Shown piece after piece: positions 51,410 to 61,109 of a stretch of DNA of 64,000 bases. A model generated the notes under the pieces. The model saw only the letters and a list, made by a program, of their open reading frames with translations, was not told where the DNA came from and searched no databases. Position numbers and translations under genes: made by a program. Position 1 is the stretch's first letter; each line of letters starts with the position of its first letter. Origin of the DNA: an uncultured Bacteroides sp. (lineage in GTDB: Bacteria; Bacteroidota; Bacteroidia; Bacteroidales; Bacteroidaceae); the NCBI RefSeq assembly GCF_963666545.1, contig NZ_OY762899.1, positions 682,001-746,000 on the forward strand, written 5' to 3'.

Positions 51410-53026
51410 CTAATTCTTTAAATTCCATTTCAAGAAATATCCTCCGGCTAAAATTTTAGCCCTTATGCCTTCTTGATCAACGTATTTCGGACAAACCCTA
51501 TCGGCGATAATAGAATAATCATTATATCTTTTAGCTATACGTATCATAGCAGGATATATTTTCCCCTCACATGGAAATTCTAACATCATCTCATCCAAAA
51601 GAGCCAAATCATTGGCCTTGGTGTCTTCATCAGAGAATGTACGATTAGCCAACGAGAAAATACCTCGAATTCCCTTATCAGGATACCTACGGTTACCCAT
51701 TGCTGTTACCGAAGTCCATGCATTCGTAAATCCAGCCCAAGTAACTCCACCATTAGGAAATGTGCCATTCACCCCTTGATTAATCAGAGCGGAAGCCTCG
51801 GCTGTACGTCCTAGTTGGTTCAAAGCCTCAGCCAACATAAAATACAATTCACTACCTCTATAAATATAGATATGTACATCATCCTGATAAGCATTAGTAC
51901 GCACCATACTACCCGAAGGACGGAATTTCTGTATATACCACTGCCCGGCACTATTCTGGTTAAAAGTTACCGCTTCACGTCTGTCAGCTGTAGATCCTCC
52001 CAGAGGATTAAAAGTCGGGTCCGAAAATCGGTTCCTACCTACCTCCGAAGGAGCCAACAAATATTCATTTGGATAATCTGTTCCAAAGTGTTTCAATAAA
52101 CTATTGGTTTGGTTCTGAGTATAATCATACATAATAGCAGATATAGCTTCTTGTGCCATCGGATTCGCATTGTTCCAAATAGTGCCATAGGAACCTGCCA
52201 GTTTATCATTACGCATCCAGCTAGTAGCATCATTAACCGTAGCTCCAAACTTTTCATTCATGGCACTCAGAATCAAGTTCACTGCCTTCTGATAGTGACC
52301 ACTCCATAAGCAAAGTTCAGCATATAGTGCAAAATATTCCGGAGTCATGTAATCCCAATAACGATACTCGCTCTCTGCAGTTGATGTATTCGGATCCAGC
52401 CATTCTTTCCACGACATGGTATGCGTGCCATCCACTCCATCAAATCCATTGTTAAGCAAATCCTTACAAGACACTACAATCTCATCCAAATTCTTAACCG
52501 GATATTGTGCCAAATCTTTCTTCTCTCTCATCGGGTCATCAAACCAGATGGCTTCGCCATAAATCTTGCCTAAAGTTAAATACACCCATGCTTTTACACG
52601 CAATGTGCAACTCACCAAGGCTTCATAGTGTGACAAATCAATAGAAGATGCATGTTCTTGCTTATAAGCATAAATTTTATGCAGATAATCGTTACACGCT
52701 ATAATCACATCATAATATGCAGCCGGATCAGCGTACGTATTACCGGTTAAATCAGTATCGTAATTATATAAACTATATAAGTCACTAGAAGCGTTATTCG
52801 TTGGTTCGAGCAGTTCACCTCTCGTATCTGTCAGATAAATCACCTTATCACCAATGGCTTGCACCTTTGTCATAATACCAATATACCCTGCATACATTTC
52901 ACTTTCTTCCGAAATATAGTCTCCATGGTCAAGTACGTCGTCTGTGCTTACCTGAAAGAAATCAGAACAAGATCCTAATGCCATTACCACCAGCAAGGAA
53001 GCTATTTTTAATATATTACGTTTCAT
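51410..53026 (-). CDS. SusD/RagB-like lipoprotein (fasciclin locus, distal)
   Basis: A lipoprotein (MKRNILKIASLLVVMALGSC) of 538 residues, last gene of the minus-strand operon. It is recognised by ACNDYLHKIYAYKQEH, LRVKAWVYLTLGKIYGEAIWFDD, FALYAELCLWSGHYQKAVNLI and the C-terminal HIYIYRGSELYFMLAEALNQLGRTAEASAL. The extreme C-terminus is less typical than in the other SusD proteins here. Paired with the divergent SusC six bases upstream. Substrate unknown. Confidence 0.88.
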   Translation of the reverse strand: MKRNILKIASLLVVMALGSCSDFFQVSTDDVLDHGDYISEESEMYAGYIGIMTKVQAIGDKVIYLTDTRGELLEPTNNASSDLYSLYNYDTDLTGNTYADPAAYYDVIIACNDYLHKIYAYKQEHASSIDLSHYEALVSCTLRVKAWVYLTLGKIYGEAIWFDDPMREKKDLAQYPVKNLDEIVVSCKDLLNNGFDGVDGTHTMSWKEWLDPNTSTAESEYRYWDYMTPEYFALYAELCLWSGHYQKAVNLILSAMNEKFGATVNDATSWMRNDKLAGSYGTIWNNANPMAQEAISAIMYDYTQNQTNSLLKHFGTDYPNEYLLAPSEVGRNRFSDPTFNPLGGSTADRREAVTFNQNSAGQWYIQKFRPSGSMVRTNAYQDDVHIYIYRGSELYFMLAEALNQLGRTAEASALINQGVNGTFPNGGVTWAGFTNAWTSVTAMGNRRYPDKGIRGIFSLANRTFSDEDTKANDLALLDEMMLEFPCEGKIYPAMIRIAKRYNDYSIIADRVCPKYVDQEGIRAKILAGGYFLKWNLKN

Positions 53027-53032
53027 TTGCTA

Positions 53033-56000
53033 TTAGAATTTCAAATTAATACCCAGTTTTACTGTTTTAGGTTGCATCAGTTTTGCATAATCAAATCCTT
53101 GCATTGCATCACTGTTTGAATAGGAAAACTCAGGGTCCAGACCTAAGTATTTGGTTGCAGTCAATAGATTTTCTCCTGTCACATATACTTTACCTGACCG
53201 GAAGAAATTAAAAACCATTTTGTCGAAACTGTAACTCAGCGTAATGTTTTTCATTCTTAGGTAAGATGCATCTTCAATCCACCGTGAAGAAAAATCACTA
53301 TTTCCTTTCGGATCCCCCCATGCTGCTCGAGGCATATCTGTTACCTGGCCTTCCACATTCCAGCGATTCACCACTGCAACGCTCTGATTACCTAGGTTAG
53401 ATAGAGATTCTATGCTCCTTCTGACAGCATTATAAGCATCATTTCCTTTTGAGTAAGTAAAATCGGCAGAAACTTCAAATCCTTTATAACAAATGCTAGT
53501 AAAGAAGCCGCCGAAATAGTCTGGCGAAGCTTTGCCCAATGACACTCGATCTTTATAGTCAATGCGCCCGTCTTTATTTTGATCCACATAATGAACATCT
53601 CCTGCTTCAAAAGCGCTACCACTACTATTTACTAAATTAGCTTGAGTAGCGTCCGCCTGAGTAGAAAACACCCCTACCGCCTCATAACCATAGAAATGAA
53701 AAGGTTCATCGCCCACTTGTGTAATCAGTTGAGCACCGTCGCTATAGTTTTGTATCAATTGATCTGCACCTTTTAGGGTGTTTACTTCACCTTTGTTGAA
53801 AGCAATATTTCCCCCTACTAACCATTCAAAATCACGTATACTAACAAGTGAGGCCTGCAAAGCCAATTCGATCCCTCGATTGGTTATTCCGCCACAATTA
53901 TCATAATAAGCACCAGTTCCGTAAACTGAAGAAGAAGGAACGTTGAAAATAACATCAGTTGCCTTGTTCTGATACACATCTACCGAAAGATCCAGACGAT
54001 TATGCAAAGCCGCCACATCCAAGCCTAAGCTCAATTGAGCATTTTTCTCAGGTTGTAATTTCGTGTTTGAAACACCGGCACGTACTATGCCCGAAATGTC
54101 TTGATAAGGTAAGCTCTGATAGTAATATTTACCATAATTAGAAGAATAACGGCTATTACCGGTCAAAGCATACTCCGCACGCACGTTCAATCTATTAATG
54201 AGCGTTGAATTAGTAAGCCCCAACAAACCTTTTCCCATCCAAGTTAATCCGGCCGACGGATATACCGTGAAATAGTTTCCATACGTTCCTACAGAAGAAG
54301 CTCCATCCACACTCATATTCAGAGACGCTTTCAGCATATCGTTGTAGGTGTAATCGGCATGTGCATAGAAGTTCATCCAATTCCACTTGTCAATGTAGCC
54401 ATAAAAATAGCGTCCGATGTTCTGCGTGTTTCCCAGTGTCTGATAAAAATCATTTGGAGTGTTTCTTCCAACGCCTGCATCGTATTCACTCTTAGCCATC
54501 ACCACCTGTACTCCAGCTACTGCGTTAACAGCATGTACACCGTTAAATACTTTTTTATAGTTGGCATTTAAGTTATAAAACATATTAAACGTTTCGCCAA
54601 TACCATTTTTCACGGTATTCGATGCTTCTCCATACTGATCAAAGAAAGGCAAGATGCTTTTATCTGTCACCCCGGGCACAAACATACGTTCGTTGTTGTA
54701 ATTGTAATACAGTCCAAGAGTACCTGTTATGGCTAGTTCTGGAAACGGTTTGTACGTAAGGCCCGCTTTTACATTGATGTCATACTGTCGGCTATGTGCA
54801 TCCAGCGTATTTACCAAAGCCAGCGGATTACTGGTTGCAAAATCCATGTTCATACAATTACCATAGTAATAGGAAGCATTACTCGCCAATGTTTGTCCAT
54901 TTGCATCTTTTTTGTACGGGCTTAATAAAGGTGATTGTTTATATGCTGCCAAAATGGGATTTGTTTGAGACACCATACCTTGATCTTGATGATCACTGTT
55001 AATGTAGGCCAAGCCCACTGTAGCAAACATTTCCACTTTTTTGCTGATCAACACATTCGTATTCAATTGCGTATGATAACGTTGCATGGTTGTGTTCTGC
55101 AGCAAACCGTCTTCTCCGGCATATCCAATGGAAAGATCGTATTTGGCAATTGCATCACCACCTTCTACACGAAACAGGTTGTCGGTTACAAAACCATTAC
55201 GGTAAATTACATCTTGCCAATCGGTTGTGTTGTTATACAAATAAGCATACTTGCCGTCAGGATTATTAAGAAATGGAAAATTCGAGAAAAATGTCTCCAT
55301 GTTATCAAAATAGGTCATGCCTACGTCAGATAGATAAGATTTATAATCTGTTCCTTTAAGCAAAGGCATGCGTTTATTGTTCCAAGTAACTCCATACTGC
55401 CCGTAAAAACTGATTTTAGTATCCAAGTCATTCGAACTCGCACCATCCGTTTCTATCAGAATAACTCCGTTTGACCCCATGGAGCCGTACATAGAAGCTT
55501 CTGCTCCTTTTAAAATGGTAATGTTCTGAATATCTTGGATATTATATGACTGAAAAATATCCCGCGTAAATCCATTAAACAATTGCGACTCTTTCTTATC
55601 AGGTAAATAAGGCACACCATTGATCACTATCAAAGGAGAATTTTCAGCTACCAATGAACGTATACCACGCAAATTCATATAGCTGCCTTCTCCCGGCATT
55701 CCACTACTACGCGTAACTTTCAAACCCGCAACTTGTCCGGCTAGTGCCCGATCTATTTTTGTACTACCGGGTGTAAAGTCTTTCTTTGCAATATTTACAA
55801 CTGCTGTATGGTCAACTCTGCTATCTTCTATTCTGAAAGGAAGTACAGCAGACTCATTGTATTTATGCTTATTTTCGGGAATCATCATAATGACAACCAG
55901 CGAACGACCTTTCAACAGTTGAGACACCGGATAATAACCGGGTGCCCATACAGTAATCCGTTCAGCGTTTTTATCCGCATCCATACAGAAAACACCTTCT

Positions 56001-56170
56001 TCGCCTGTCGTTACATCATCCGATCCGGTAATCGTTACAATCGCCCCCTTCATCGGTTCATTCAATGATGAAAGAATTCTACCATTGATCTTACGCTTTT
56101 CCTGCCCGGCAACATTAGCAGCTAGCAAGAATAGCAGTAAAGTAATAAATATAGTTTTTATCTTTTTCAT
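53033..56170 (-). CDS. Divergent SusC-like TonB-dependent outer-membrane protein
   Basis: A signal peptide (MKKIKTIFITLLLFLLAANVAGQ) and a carboxypeptidase-regulatory-like domain (INGRILSSLNEPMKGAIVTI, about 28-100) lead to a plug (LAGQVAGLKVTRSSGMPG, LIVINGVPYLPD, ILKGAEASMYGSMGSNGVILI) and a barrel ending KTVKLGINLKF. 1045 residues. The usual VVVVGYG hallmark is absent and replaced by the region around VDHTAVVNIAKKDFTPG, and there is no STN domain. The protein is therefore an outlier within the SusC family. It lies between fasciclin lipoprotein and SusD genes, with tight spacing (16 and 6 bases). Confidence 0.88.
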   Translation of the reverse strand: MKKIKTIFITLLLFLLAANVAGQEKRKINGRILSSLNEPMKGAIVTITGSDDVTTGEEGVFCMDADKNAERITVWAPGYYPVSQLLKGRSLVVIMMIPENKHKYNESAVLPFRIEDSRVDHTAVVNIAKKDFTPGSTKIDRALAGQVAGLKVTRSSGMPGEGSYMNLRGIRSLVAENSPLIVINGVPYLPDKKESQLFNGFTRDIFQSYNIQDIQNITILKGAEASMYGSMGSNGVILIETDGASSNDLDTKISFYGQYGVTWNNKRMPLLKGTDYKSYLSDVGMTYFDNMETFFSNFPFLNNPDGKYAYLYNNTTDWQDVIYRNGFVTDNLFRVEGGDAIAKYDLSIGYAGEDGLLQNTTMQRYHTQLNTNVLISKKVEMFATVGLAYINSDHQDQGMVSQTNPILAAYKQSPLLSPYKKDANGQTLASNASYYYGNCMNMDFATSNPLALVNTLDAHSRQYDINVKAGLTYKPFPELAITGTLGLYYNYNNERMFVPGVTDKSILPFFDQYGEASNTVKNGIGETFNMFYNLNANYKKVFNGVHAVNAVAGVQVVMAKSEYDAGVGRNTPNDFYQTLGNTQNIGRYFYGYIDKWNWMNFYAHADYTYNDMLKASLNMSVDGASSVGTYGNYFTVYPSAGLTWMGKGLLGLTNSTLINRLNVRAEYALTGNSRYSSNYGKYYYQSLPYQDISGIVRAGVSNTKLQPEKNAQLSLGLDVAALHNRLDLSVDVYQNKATDVIFNVPSSSVYGTGAYYDNCGGITNRGIELALQASLVSIRDFEWLVGGNIAFNKGEVNTLKGADQLIQNYSDGAQLITQVGDEPFHFYGYEAVGVFSTQADATQANLVNSSGSAFEAGDVHYVDQNKDGRIDYKDRVSLGKASPDYFGGFFTSICYKGFEVSADFTYSKGNDAYNAVRRSIESLSNLGNQSVAVVNRWNVEGQVTDMPRAAWGDPKGNSDFSSRWIEDASYLRMKNITLSYSFDKMVFNFFRSGKVYVTGENLLTATKYLGLDPEFSYSNSDAMQGFDYAKLMQPKTVKLGINLKF

Positions 56171-56186
56171 ATCATTTGCTTAATTA

Positions 56187-57848
56187 TTAGTAGCAGTTTT
56201 TAGTCGGTCTCAAGCACCAGTGGTGGAAACAGGTTTTTCCGTTTGTCACCTTCTTGCCTTTTAATGTAATCAAAATAGATCTCGCTTGCGTGCCGCTAAT
56301 CGTCACCTCTCCAATTTTACCTCCATCACGATCATAATTCGACTTTTTACTATTAGTAGCTTTACTTAAGTCATACCCTTCAGGATATCCCTGTCCGCCA
56401 CGATCATAGTGGAATGTGGTCGAGGTTAGCTGGGAAGCTGTAATAGTCGACACATAGTCTTTATCGAAAGAGATCTCTACGTCGTGCCCAAGCTTCTGCT
56501 CAAAACCCAAACAAAGATCATATTCTCCCGGAGGAATCATGTAGGGTGCTGCTGTGTAGCTACCAGCTCCATTAGCTTTATATTTCAACGGAGTGAAATT
56601 CAAAGTATATTCCTGTACGGCTGTATTTTCAAGTTTATATCTTAACACTCGATTTTCAATCTCAGGAAATCCTCCTGCCGGCCATCCCGACCAAGCTGTA
56701 ACTTTTGTTTCACATTTCTCAAACACAAGATTTTCACTGGCAAAATAACTCGCTTTGTCATCGGCAGAAAGATATTCATACCATTTAAAATAATCTTTCA
56801 AACGGTAAATTAACACATTGGTCGGAATCTTCATCCAAGTTATGTGATAGGCAACTCCGTTACTCATCTGTACAGGATGCTCCACATCCACCTGCTGAAT
56901 CGTTGTACGCCATTGCTTATCAAACACCGATGTAATATCTATGTTATTTGCAAAATCCAGCTTCGTGTATTTCTGATTAAAGAAGACCGCTTGAAAAATC
57001 CAGTTTTCCAAAACAGAATCAGCACGGGTCATGTTCCATTCTTTCAAACTCTGTTTGGCTGCGTTCAGTGCTTCAGTTATCACTTCGTTCGATGGAATCA
57101 ACATCGTAGCCATAAGAGATTCCGACATCAAATCAAACTTTTTAGCTACAAAATAAGGATTAGTAACTACAAAAACAGAATCATATACGGTACTACCTGT
57201 ATTATCCACACCTATAGGCATACTCGCATTCTTATCAAACACTTTCTTATTTCTAGACATTATCATCTCACGAAACATGGAGTAATCACTCCCTAAATCT
57301 TCAATCATCTCATACATCGACTTAGGTGAAGAAACATATGATTTTAGAATATAGATAAACCCATTATTAACCTTCACGATTTTTTTCACTTTCGTTCCAT
57401 TAAAAGCAATAATAATATGTCCGTTTTCATCTTTTATCTTACTTACATTCAGGTACTTTCCATTCCACATCAGGACACGCTGACCGTCAGTCAGGTTAGC
57501 CGGTGAAAGAGAGACATCCGACACATGAGATTTAGCCAAATAATCTTTATCATCAGTTGGCGTAGAAGTATCAGCCGCAATCGCTTCATTGTCGGCTACC
57601 AAAATAGTATAGACCTGATCTCTCTCATCCATTGTCTTTACCACCCCTGCTTCTTCAAACAATGCGTACATGGAGCTCAATGATTTTTCCGATTTTAGAT
57701 AGTCAGTAGCCGTTGTTTGAGCCACGGAAATTTCGCTATTGTCAATGACCTCTTCCTGCTGAGAAAAGTGAGAATCCCAGCTATCGGTGCAAGCTACCAA
57801 ACATCCCGAAAGTATGATAGCAGAAAATATCTTTCTTAATATATTCAT
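56187..57848 (-). CDS. Fasciclin-domain lipoprotein with C-terminal beta-sandwich (second of pair)
   Basis: The lipoprotein signal MNILRKIFSAIILSGCLVAC precedes two FAS1-like regions: YLKSEKSLSSMYALFEEAGVVKTMDERDQVYTILVADNEAI (about 50-180) and a second one with MFREMIMSRNKKVFDKNA and TMLIPSNEVITEALNAAKQSL. The last 180 residues (IPPGEYDLCLGFEQKLGHDVEISFDKDYV ... VTISGTQARSILITLKGKK) look like a beta-sandwich of carbohydrate-binding type. 553 residues; ATG at 57860, which overlaps the preceding gene by eight bases, would add four. Probably a surface-exposed binding protein of the locus; ligand unknown. Confidence 0.75.
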   Translation of the reverse strand: MNILRKIFSAIILSGCLVACTDSWDSHFSQQEEVIDNSEISVAQTTATDYLKSEKSLSSMYALFEEAGVVKTMDERDQVYTILVADNEAIAADTSTPTDDKDYLAKSHVSDVSLSPANLTDGQRVLMWNGKYLNVSKIKDENGHIIIAFNGTKVKKIVKVNNGFIYILKSYVSSPKSMYEMIEDLGSDYSMFREMIMSRNKKVFDKNASMPIGVDNTGSTVYDSVFVVTNPYFVAKKFDLMSESLMATMLIPSNEVITEALNAAKQSLKEWNMTRADSVLENWIFQAVFFNQKYTKLDFANNIDITSVFDKQWRTTIQQVDVEHPVQMSNGVAYHITWMKIPTNVLIYRLKDYFKWYEYLSADDKASYFASENLVFEKCETKVTAWSGWPAGGFPEIENRVLRYKLENTAVQEYTLNFTPLKYKANGAGSYTAAPYMIPPGEYDLCLGFEQKLGHDVEISFDKDYVSTITASQLTSTTFHYDRGGQGYPEGYDLSKATNSKKSNYDRDGGKIGEVTISGTQARSILITLKGKKVTNGKTCFHHWCLRPTKNCY

Positions 57849-57852
57849 AATA

Positions 57853-59553
57853 TTATTCATTTATCGGTTCAAATAACAAGTAATCGAATTGAATACGGAA
57901 TTTGGCATGAGTACTTGCCGCCGGGTCCATCACAACGATCTTCAGATTATGCTTACCTGTCTTAGTAAATTCTATTTCATCATAAATAACAGAATCATAC
58001 ACATCCAGCGTATTAGCAGTTATCGAAGTATATGGAGCAACAGTCACACTATTTTCATTATCAAAAGAAAACTTCATCTGTCCGCCATTACTGCCTTCAG
58101 TCATTGTTCTTATAAAGTTCATTGATGTAGCATATCCCATACGCAGAGTAACTTTGTATTTGCCCGCAACAATAATCGGAGTTTGCATGGCAATTGATCC
58201 GGTATAACCGATATTCAGAATCAATTGGTCATTGTACATACATTTAGTCCAATTATTACCTGTTTTTACAGTGAAATAATCGACATAGTTATAGGATGAT
58301 GTGCTCCCTACTCCCGATGGTGAAATAGAAGTAGTATAGCAAGACGCATAGGTTACTTCTGTGCGATATTCATTCGTCGCATTTACCGTTTGATATAGCT
58401 GTCCGGCAGTACCATTGGTGGCAATATGAGAAGCGATGGCCTGATAATTGCAGAAGTCAAAGAACACCTTAGCCGGTTCTTCGGACTGGAACACAGGCAT
58501 GTAGGCATCTACCTCATGTAGTATTCCATTTTTAGCCTGCACGTCGGATGTTTGATCCAAGAACTGCGCCCTCACGCCCTCACCACCTTTATAATTAATG
58601 TAATATTTCCCATCACTTTCCTGCGACACTTTAAATATATCATTACCACTCAATGTTCCCCATATTTTGCTGGTGCCATCATCGAATTTCTGCAAGTCCG
58701 CAAGTCCATAACTTCCCTCTAGTATATGATAGCCTACATATTTAAATAATTCATTTTCTGCATTCGCATAATCACTTCCCGCTCCCAGTTTAGTGATTAA
58801 ATCATTTACCGAACTAATGCCTTGTAGCTGAAATGTTGCATCCGACACGGCTAATAATGTATAGTTGCGTTTCTGCTTACTCACAATTCCGCTCGGATTC
58901 TTTAGCTCATCATACACCTTGTTCAAGCTATCTTTCCAAGTAGTCATTTCAAGTGCACTCTTTAAAATAGCATACTTATTTTCCATACTCACACGTTCAT
59001 ACACCGTTTCAACCAGAGGGCTCAATACTGAATTAAGCACATATACATATCCATTTGATACAGTAATAGAAGGCTCTGTTATATGTGCTTCTTTATTAAT
59101 ATAGAGCGAATTAATACCTCCTTGCGAATTAGACGAATCGTCAAAATAAACAAAAAGATGATCTTCCGACAATGTTTTCTCTTCCAACTTACCACCTTTA
59201 ATCAGCTTATCCAAAGCAATAGAGTCGGCTATGATATGATATTGTGCTAAGTTGCGTGCATACTCTTTACCCAACTGTTGAATAGAGTCCACTTTCTTCT
59301 TTTCAAAAAAGCTCTTTACAGCTTCATTATCAGGTGCAAAAACAGTAAACGACTGACTAGCCTGATTCACTGCATTAAATAAATCGGCGTATTTCAATAT
59401 TTTAATCCATTCCGAAAAAGTTTCAGGACGGGTTTCCAGATAAGAAGATACAGGGTTTACTCCATAAACCTGATAAGTTGAGTTTTCATACGGGTCATTA
59501 CAAGCACAAAGCGTCACGATGGCCACTACACATATTTTTAAAATATTCTTCAT
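57853..59553 (-). CDS. Fasciclin-domain lipoprotein with C-terminal beta-sandwich (first of pair)
   Basis: The lipoprotein signal MKNILKICVVAIVTLCAC is followed by a clear FAS1 domain (WIKILKYADLFNAVNQASQSFTVFAPDNEAVKSFFEKKKVDS with LAQYHIIADSI, GYVYVLNSVLSPL, about 45-185) and a second (YTLLAVSDATFQLQGISSVNDLI, YVGYHILEGSYGLADL, NGILHEVDAYM, about 215-365). Residues from about 370 form a beta-rich domain (VAGKYKVTLRMGYATSMNFI ... EFTKTGKHNLKIVVMDPA ... FQFDYLLFEPI-like end), similar in outline to carbohydrate-binding modules. 566 residues. FAS1 domains mediate binding to proteins or matrices. It follows the SusD gene by nine bases. Function unknown. Confidence 0.8.
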   Translation of the reverse strand: MKNILKICVVAIVTLCACNDPYENSTYQVYGVNPVSSYLETRPETFSEWIKILKYADLFNAVNQASQSFTVFAPDNEAVKSFFEKKKVDSIQQLGKEYARNLAQYHIIADSIALDKLIKGGKLEEKTLSEDHLFVYFDDSSNSQGGINSLYINKEAHITEPSITVSNGYVYVLNSVLSPLVETVYERVSMENKYAILKSALEMTTWKDSLNKVYDELKNPSGIVSKQKRNYTLLAVSDATFQLQGISSVNDLITKLGAGSDYANAENELFKYVGYHILEGSYGLADLQKFDDGTSKIWGTLSGNDIFKVSQESDGKYYINYKGGEGVRAQFLDQTSDVQAKNGILHEVDAYMPVFQSEEPAKVFFDFCNYQAIASHIATNGTAGQLYQTVNATNEYRTEVTYASCYTTSISPSGVGSTSSYNYVDYFTVKTGNNWTKCMYNDQLILNIGYTGSIAMQTPIIVAGKYKVTLRMGYATSMNFIRTMTEGSNGGQMKFSFDNENSVTVAPYTSITANTLDVYDSVIYDEIEFTKTGKHNLKIVVMDPAASTHAKFRIQFDYLLFEPINE

Positions 59554-59562
59554 AATCATTGC

Positions 59563-61098
59563 TTATTGATTTGTAACATCATAATATGGATTCTGCTTCA
59601 ACAAGTCATTGGCCTCTAACTCATCCTGGAAAATAGGAAGATACCATGCATACTCATTTTTCAATACCGAACGAAGCCAGCTCTGACTTGCTGTTGAATT
59701 GTTTTCAATAACCATTTCTATAAATTCGCTTTTATATTTAGAGTTTTTGCTCTTACCAAAACGCACCAGATCATACCAACGTTTTCCTTCAGCAGCCAAT
59801 TCCATGTCGCGTTCATTCAGTATATATTTCAGCATTGTCAGTTCATTCACCTCTTGCAGGTTTACCACAATTTCAGGTAAGTTAGCGCGTGTACGAATCT
59901 GGTTTACTATTTTCAGTGCAGCTTCCCAAGAACTTGCTCCTTTCCACACCAGCGCTTCTGCCTTCATCAACATTACATCAGCCATCCGATAAATGATGTA
60001 ATTCGCATCTTTATTGGCACGCACCGCACTCTTCTCATCTACTCCCACACCTTGATACTTCCAAACATAAGCGTCCTCTGCTGTTTTATAGTCATCAGTA
60101 CTTGGCACATAAGCTCCATACAAGCTACGAATAGGCATTTTACCCACAACAAGAGTCTCTTCCGTTTCCTCTATCAGTCTCCCCTTCATTGCTTCAGAGT
60201 AAATATAAACAGATGTATTACTCAGTTGATAGTAATTAGACGGACTGTTTCCCGTTTGTCCGTACGTAGCATAATCCCAGTTCAATTCAAAAATAGATTC
60301 GTTACTATTTCCCGGATAGAAAAGGGTAAACCAGTTTTCGGGCACACTCATAAATACCGGTCTGAAAGCAGCCTTGGCCTCAATCAATTTATTCGCATAC
60401 ACAATACAATTATCGTAATCTTCCGACCATAAGCAAACATCTGCCATCAATGCATACAAACTCCATTTGGTAGCACGTCCTTTGCTAGCCCATGCATCCT
60501 CATAACTCTCTTTGGCCGCATCCGTAGCCAGAGCCGTTTCTATATCTTGCTTTATTTGGGCAATAATTGCTTCTTCATTCGACTTAGCAATTGAATAAGG
60601 TGCCGAATCGTCAACATAAGGAGTCAAAATCAAAGGCACCTCCTTGAAATTACGTACCAGATAGAAATACATCAGTGCACGCATGAAATAAGCCTCTGTT
60701 TGATGCGATTTCATCGCAGCTTCCTTATACGTTTCATCTACTGTAAGCACAGTTGGCGCATAATTAATCACCGAATTGGCCATATTAATCACTTGATAAA
60801 GCACCTCCCATTTGCAATAAGTAGAATTGGCTTCAAGTTGAAAGTCCTGAATTTTGCCTCTCGGACCTGCTATGGGAGTATGCACCGATCCTCCTCTCAA
60901 CTCTCCCCAGTCAATAAAAAAAGGAATTGCCGTGCGCATATAGTAATATCCCGACGCCAATACTGCTTCCACGTCTTCTTTCGATTTCCAGTAATCGTCC
61001 GTCACCTGTTCATTTTTGGGCAATACATCAAGCCAGTCACTGCAACTACTCATCATCAGCCCACTTAGCATTGTAAAAAGTAAAAATATCTTTTTCAT
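59563..61098 (-). CDS. SusD/RagB-like lipoprotein (fasciclin locus, proximal)
   Basis: The signal MKKIFLLFTMLSGLMMSSC gives a lipoprotein of 511 residues; ATG at 61110, which overlaps the SusC stop as TAATG, would add four. Typical features: WKSKEDVEAVLASGYYYMRT, VINMANSVINYAPTV, TEAYFMRALMYFYLVRNFKEVPLIL, TKWSLYALMADVCLWSEDYDNCI, and ANYIIYRMADVMLMKAEALVWKG with NERDMELAAEGKRWYDLVRFGK. The C-terminus ends AWYLPIFQDELEANDLLKQNP. It is translationally close to the SusC at the right edge, its expected partner. Substrate unknown. Confidence 0.93.
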   Translation of the reverse strand: MKKIFLLFTMLSGLMMSSCSDWLDVLPKNEQVTDDYWKSKEDVEAVLASGYYYMRTAIPFFIDWGELRGGSVHTPIAGPRGKIQDFQLEANSTYCKWEVLYQVINMANSVINYAPTVLTVDETYKEAAMKSHQTEAYFMRALMYFYLVRNFKEVPLILTPYVDDSAPYSIAKSNEEAIIAQIKQDIETALATDAAKESYEDAWASKGRATKWSLYALMADVCLWSEDYDNCIVYANKLIEAKAAFRPVFMSVPENWFTLFYPGNSNESIFELNWDYATYGQTGNSPSNYYQLSNTSVYIYSEAMKGRLIEETEETLVVGKMPIRSLYGAYVPSTDDYKTAEDAYVWKYQGVGVDEKSAVRANKDANYIIYRMADVMLMKAEALVWKGASSWEAALKIVNQIRTRANLPEIVVNLQEVNELTMLKYILNERDMELAAEGKRWYDLVRFGKSKNSKYKSEFIEMVIENNSTASQSWLRSVLKNEYAWYLPIFQDELEANDLLKQNPYYDVTNQ

Positions 61099-61109
61099 AT
61101 ACATTGTCA

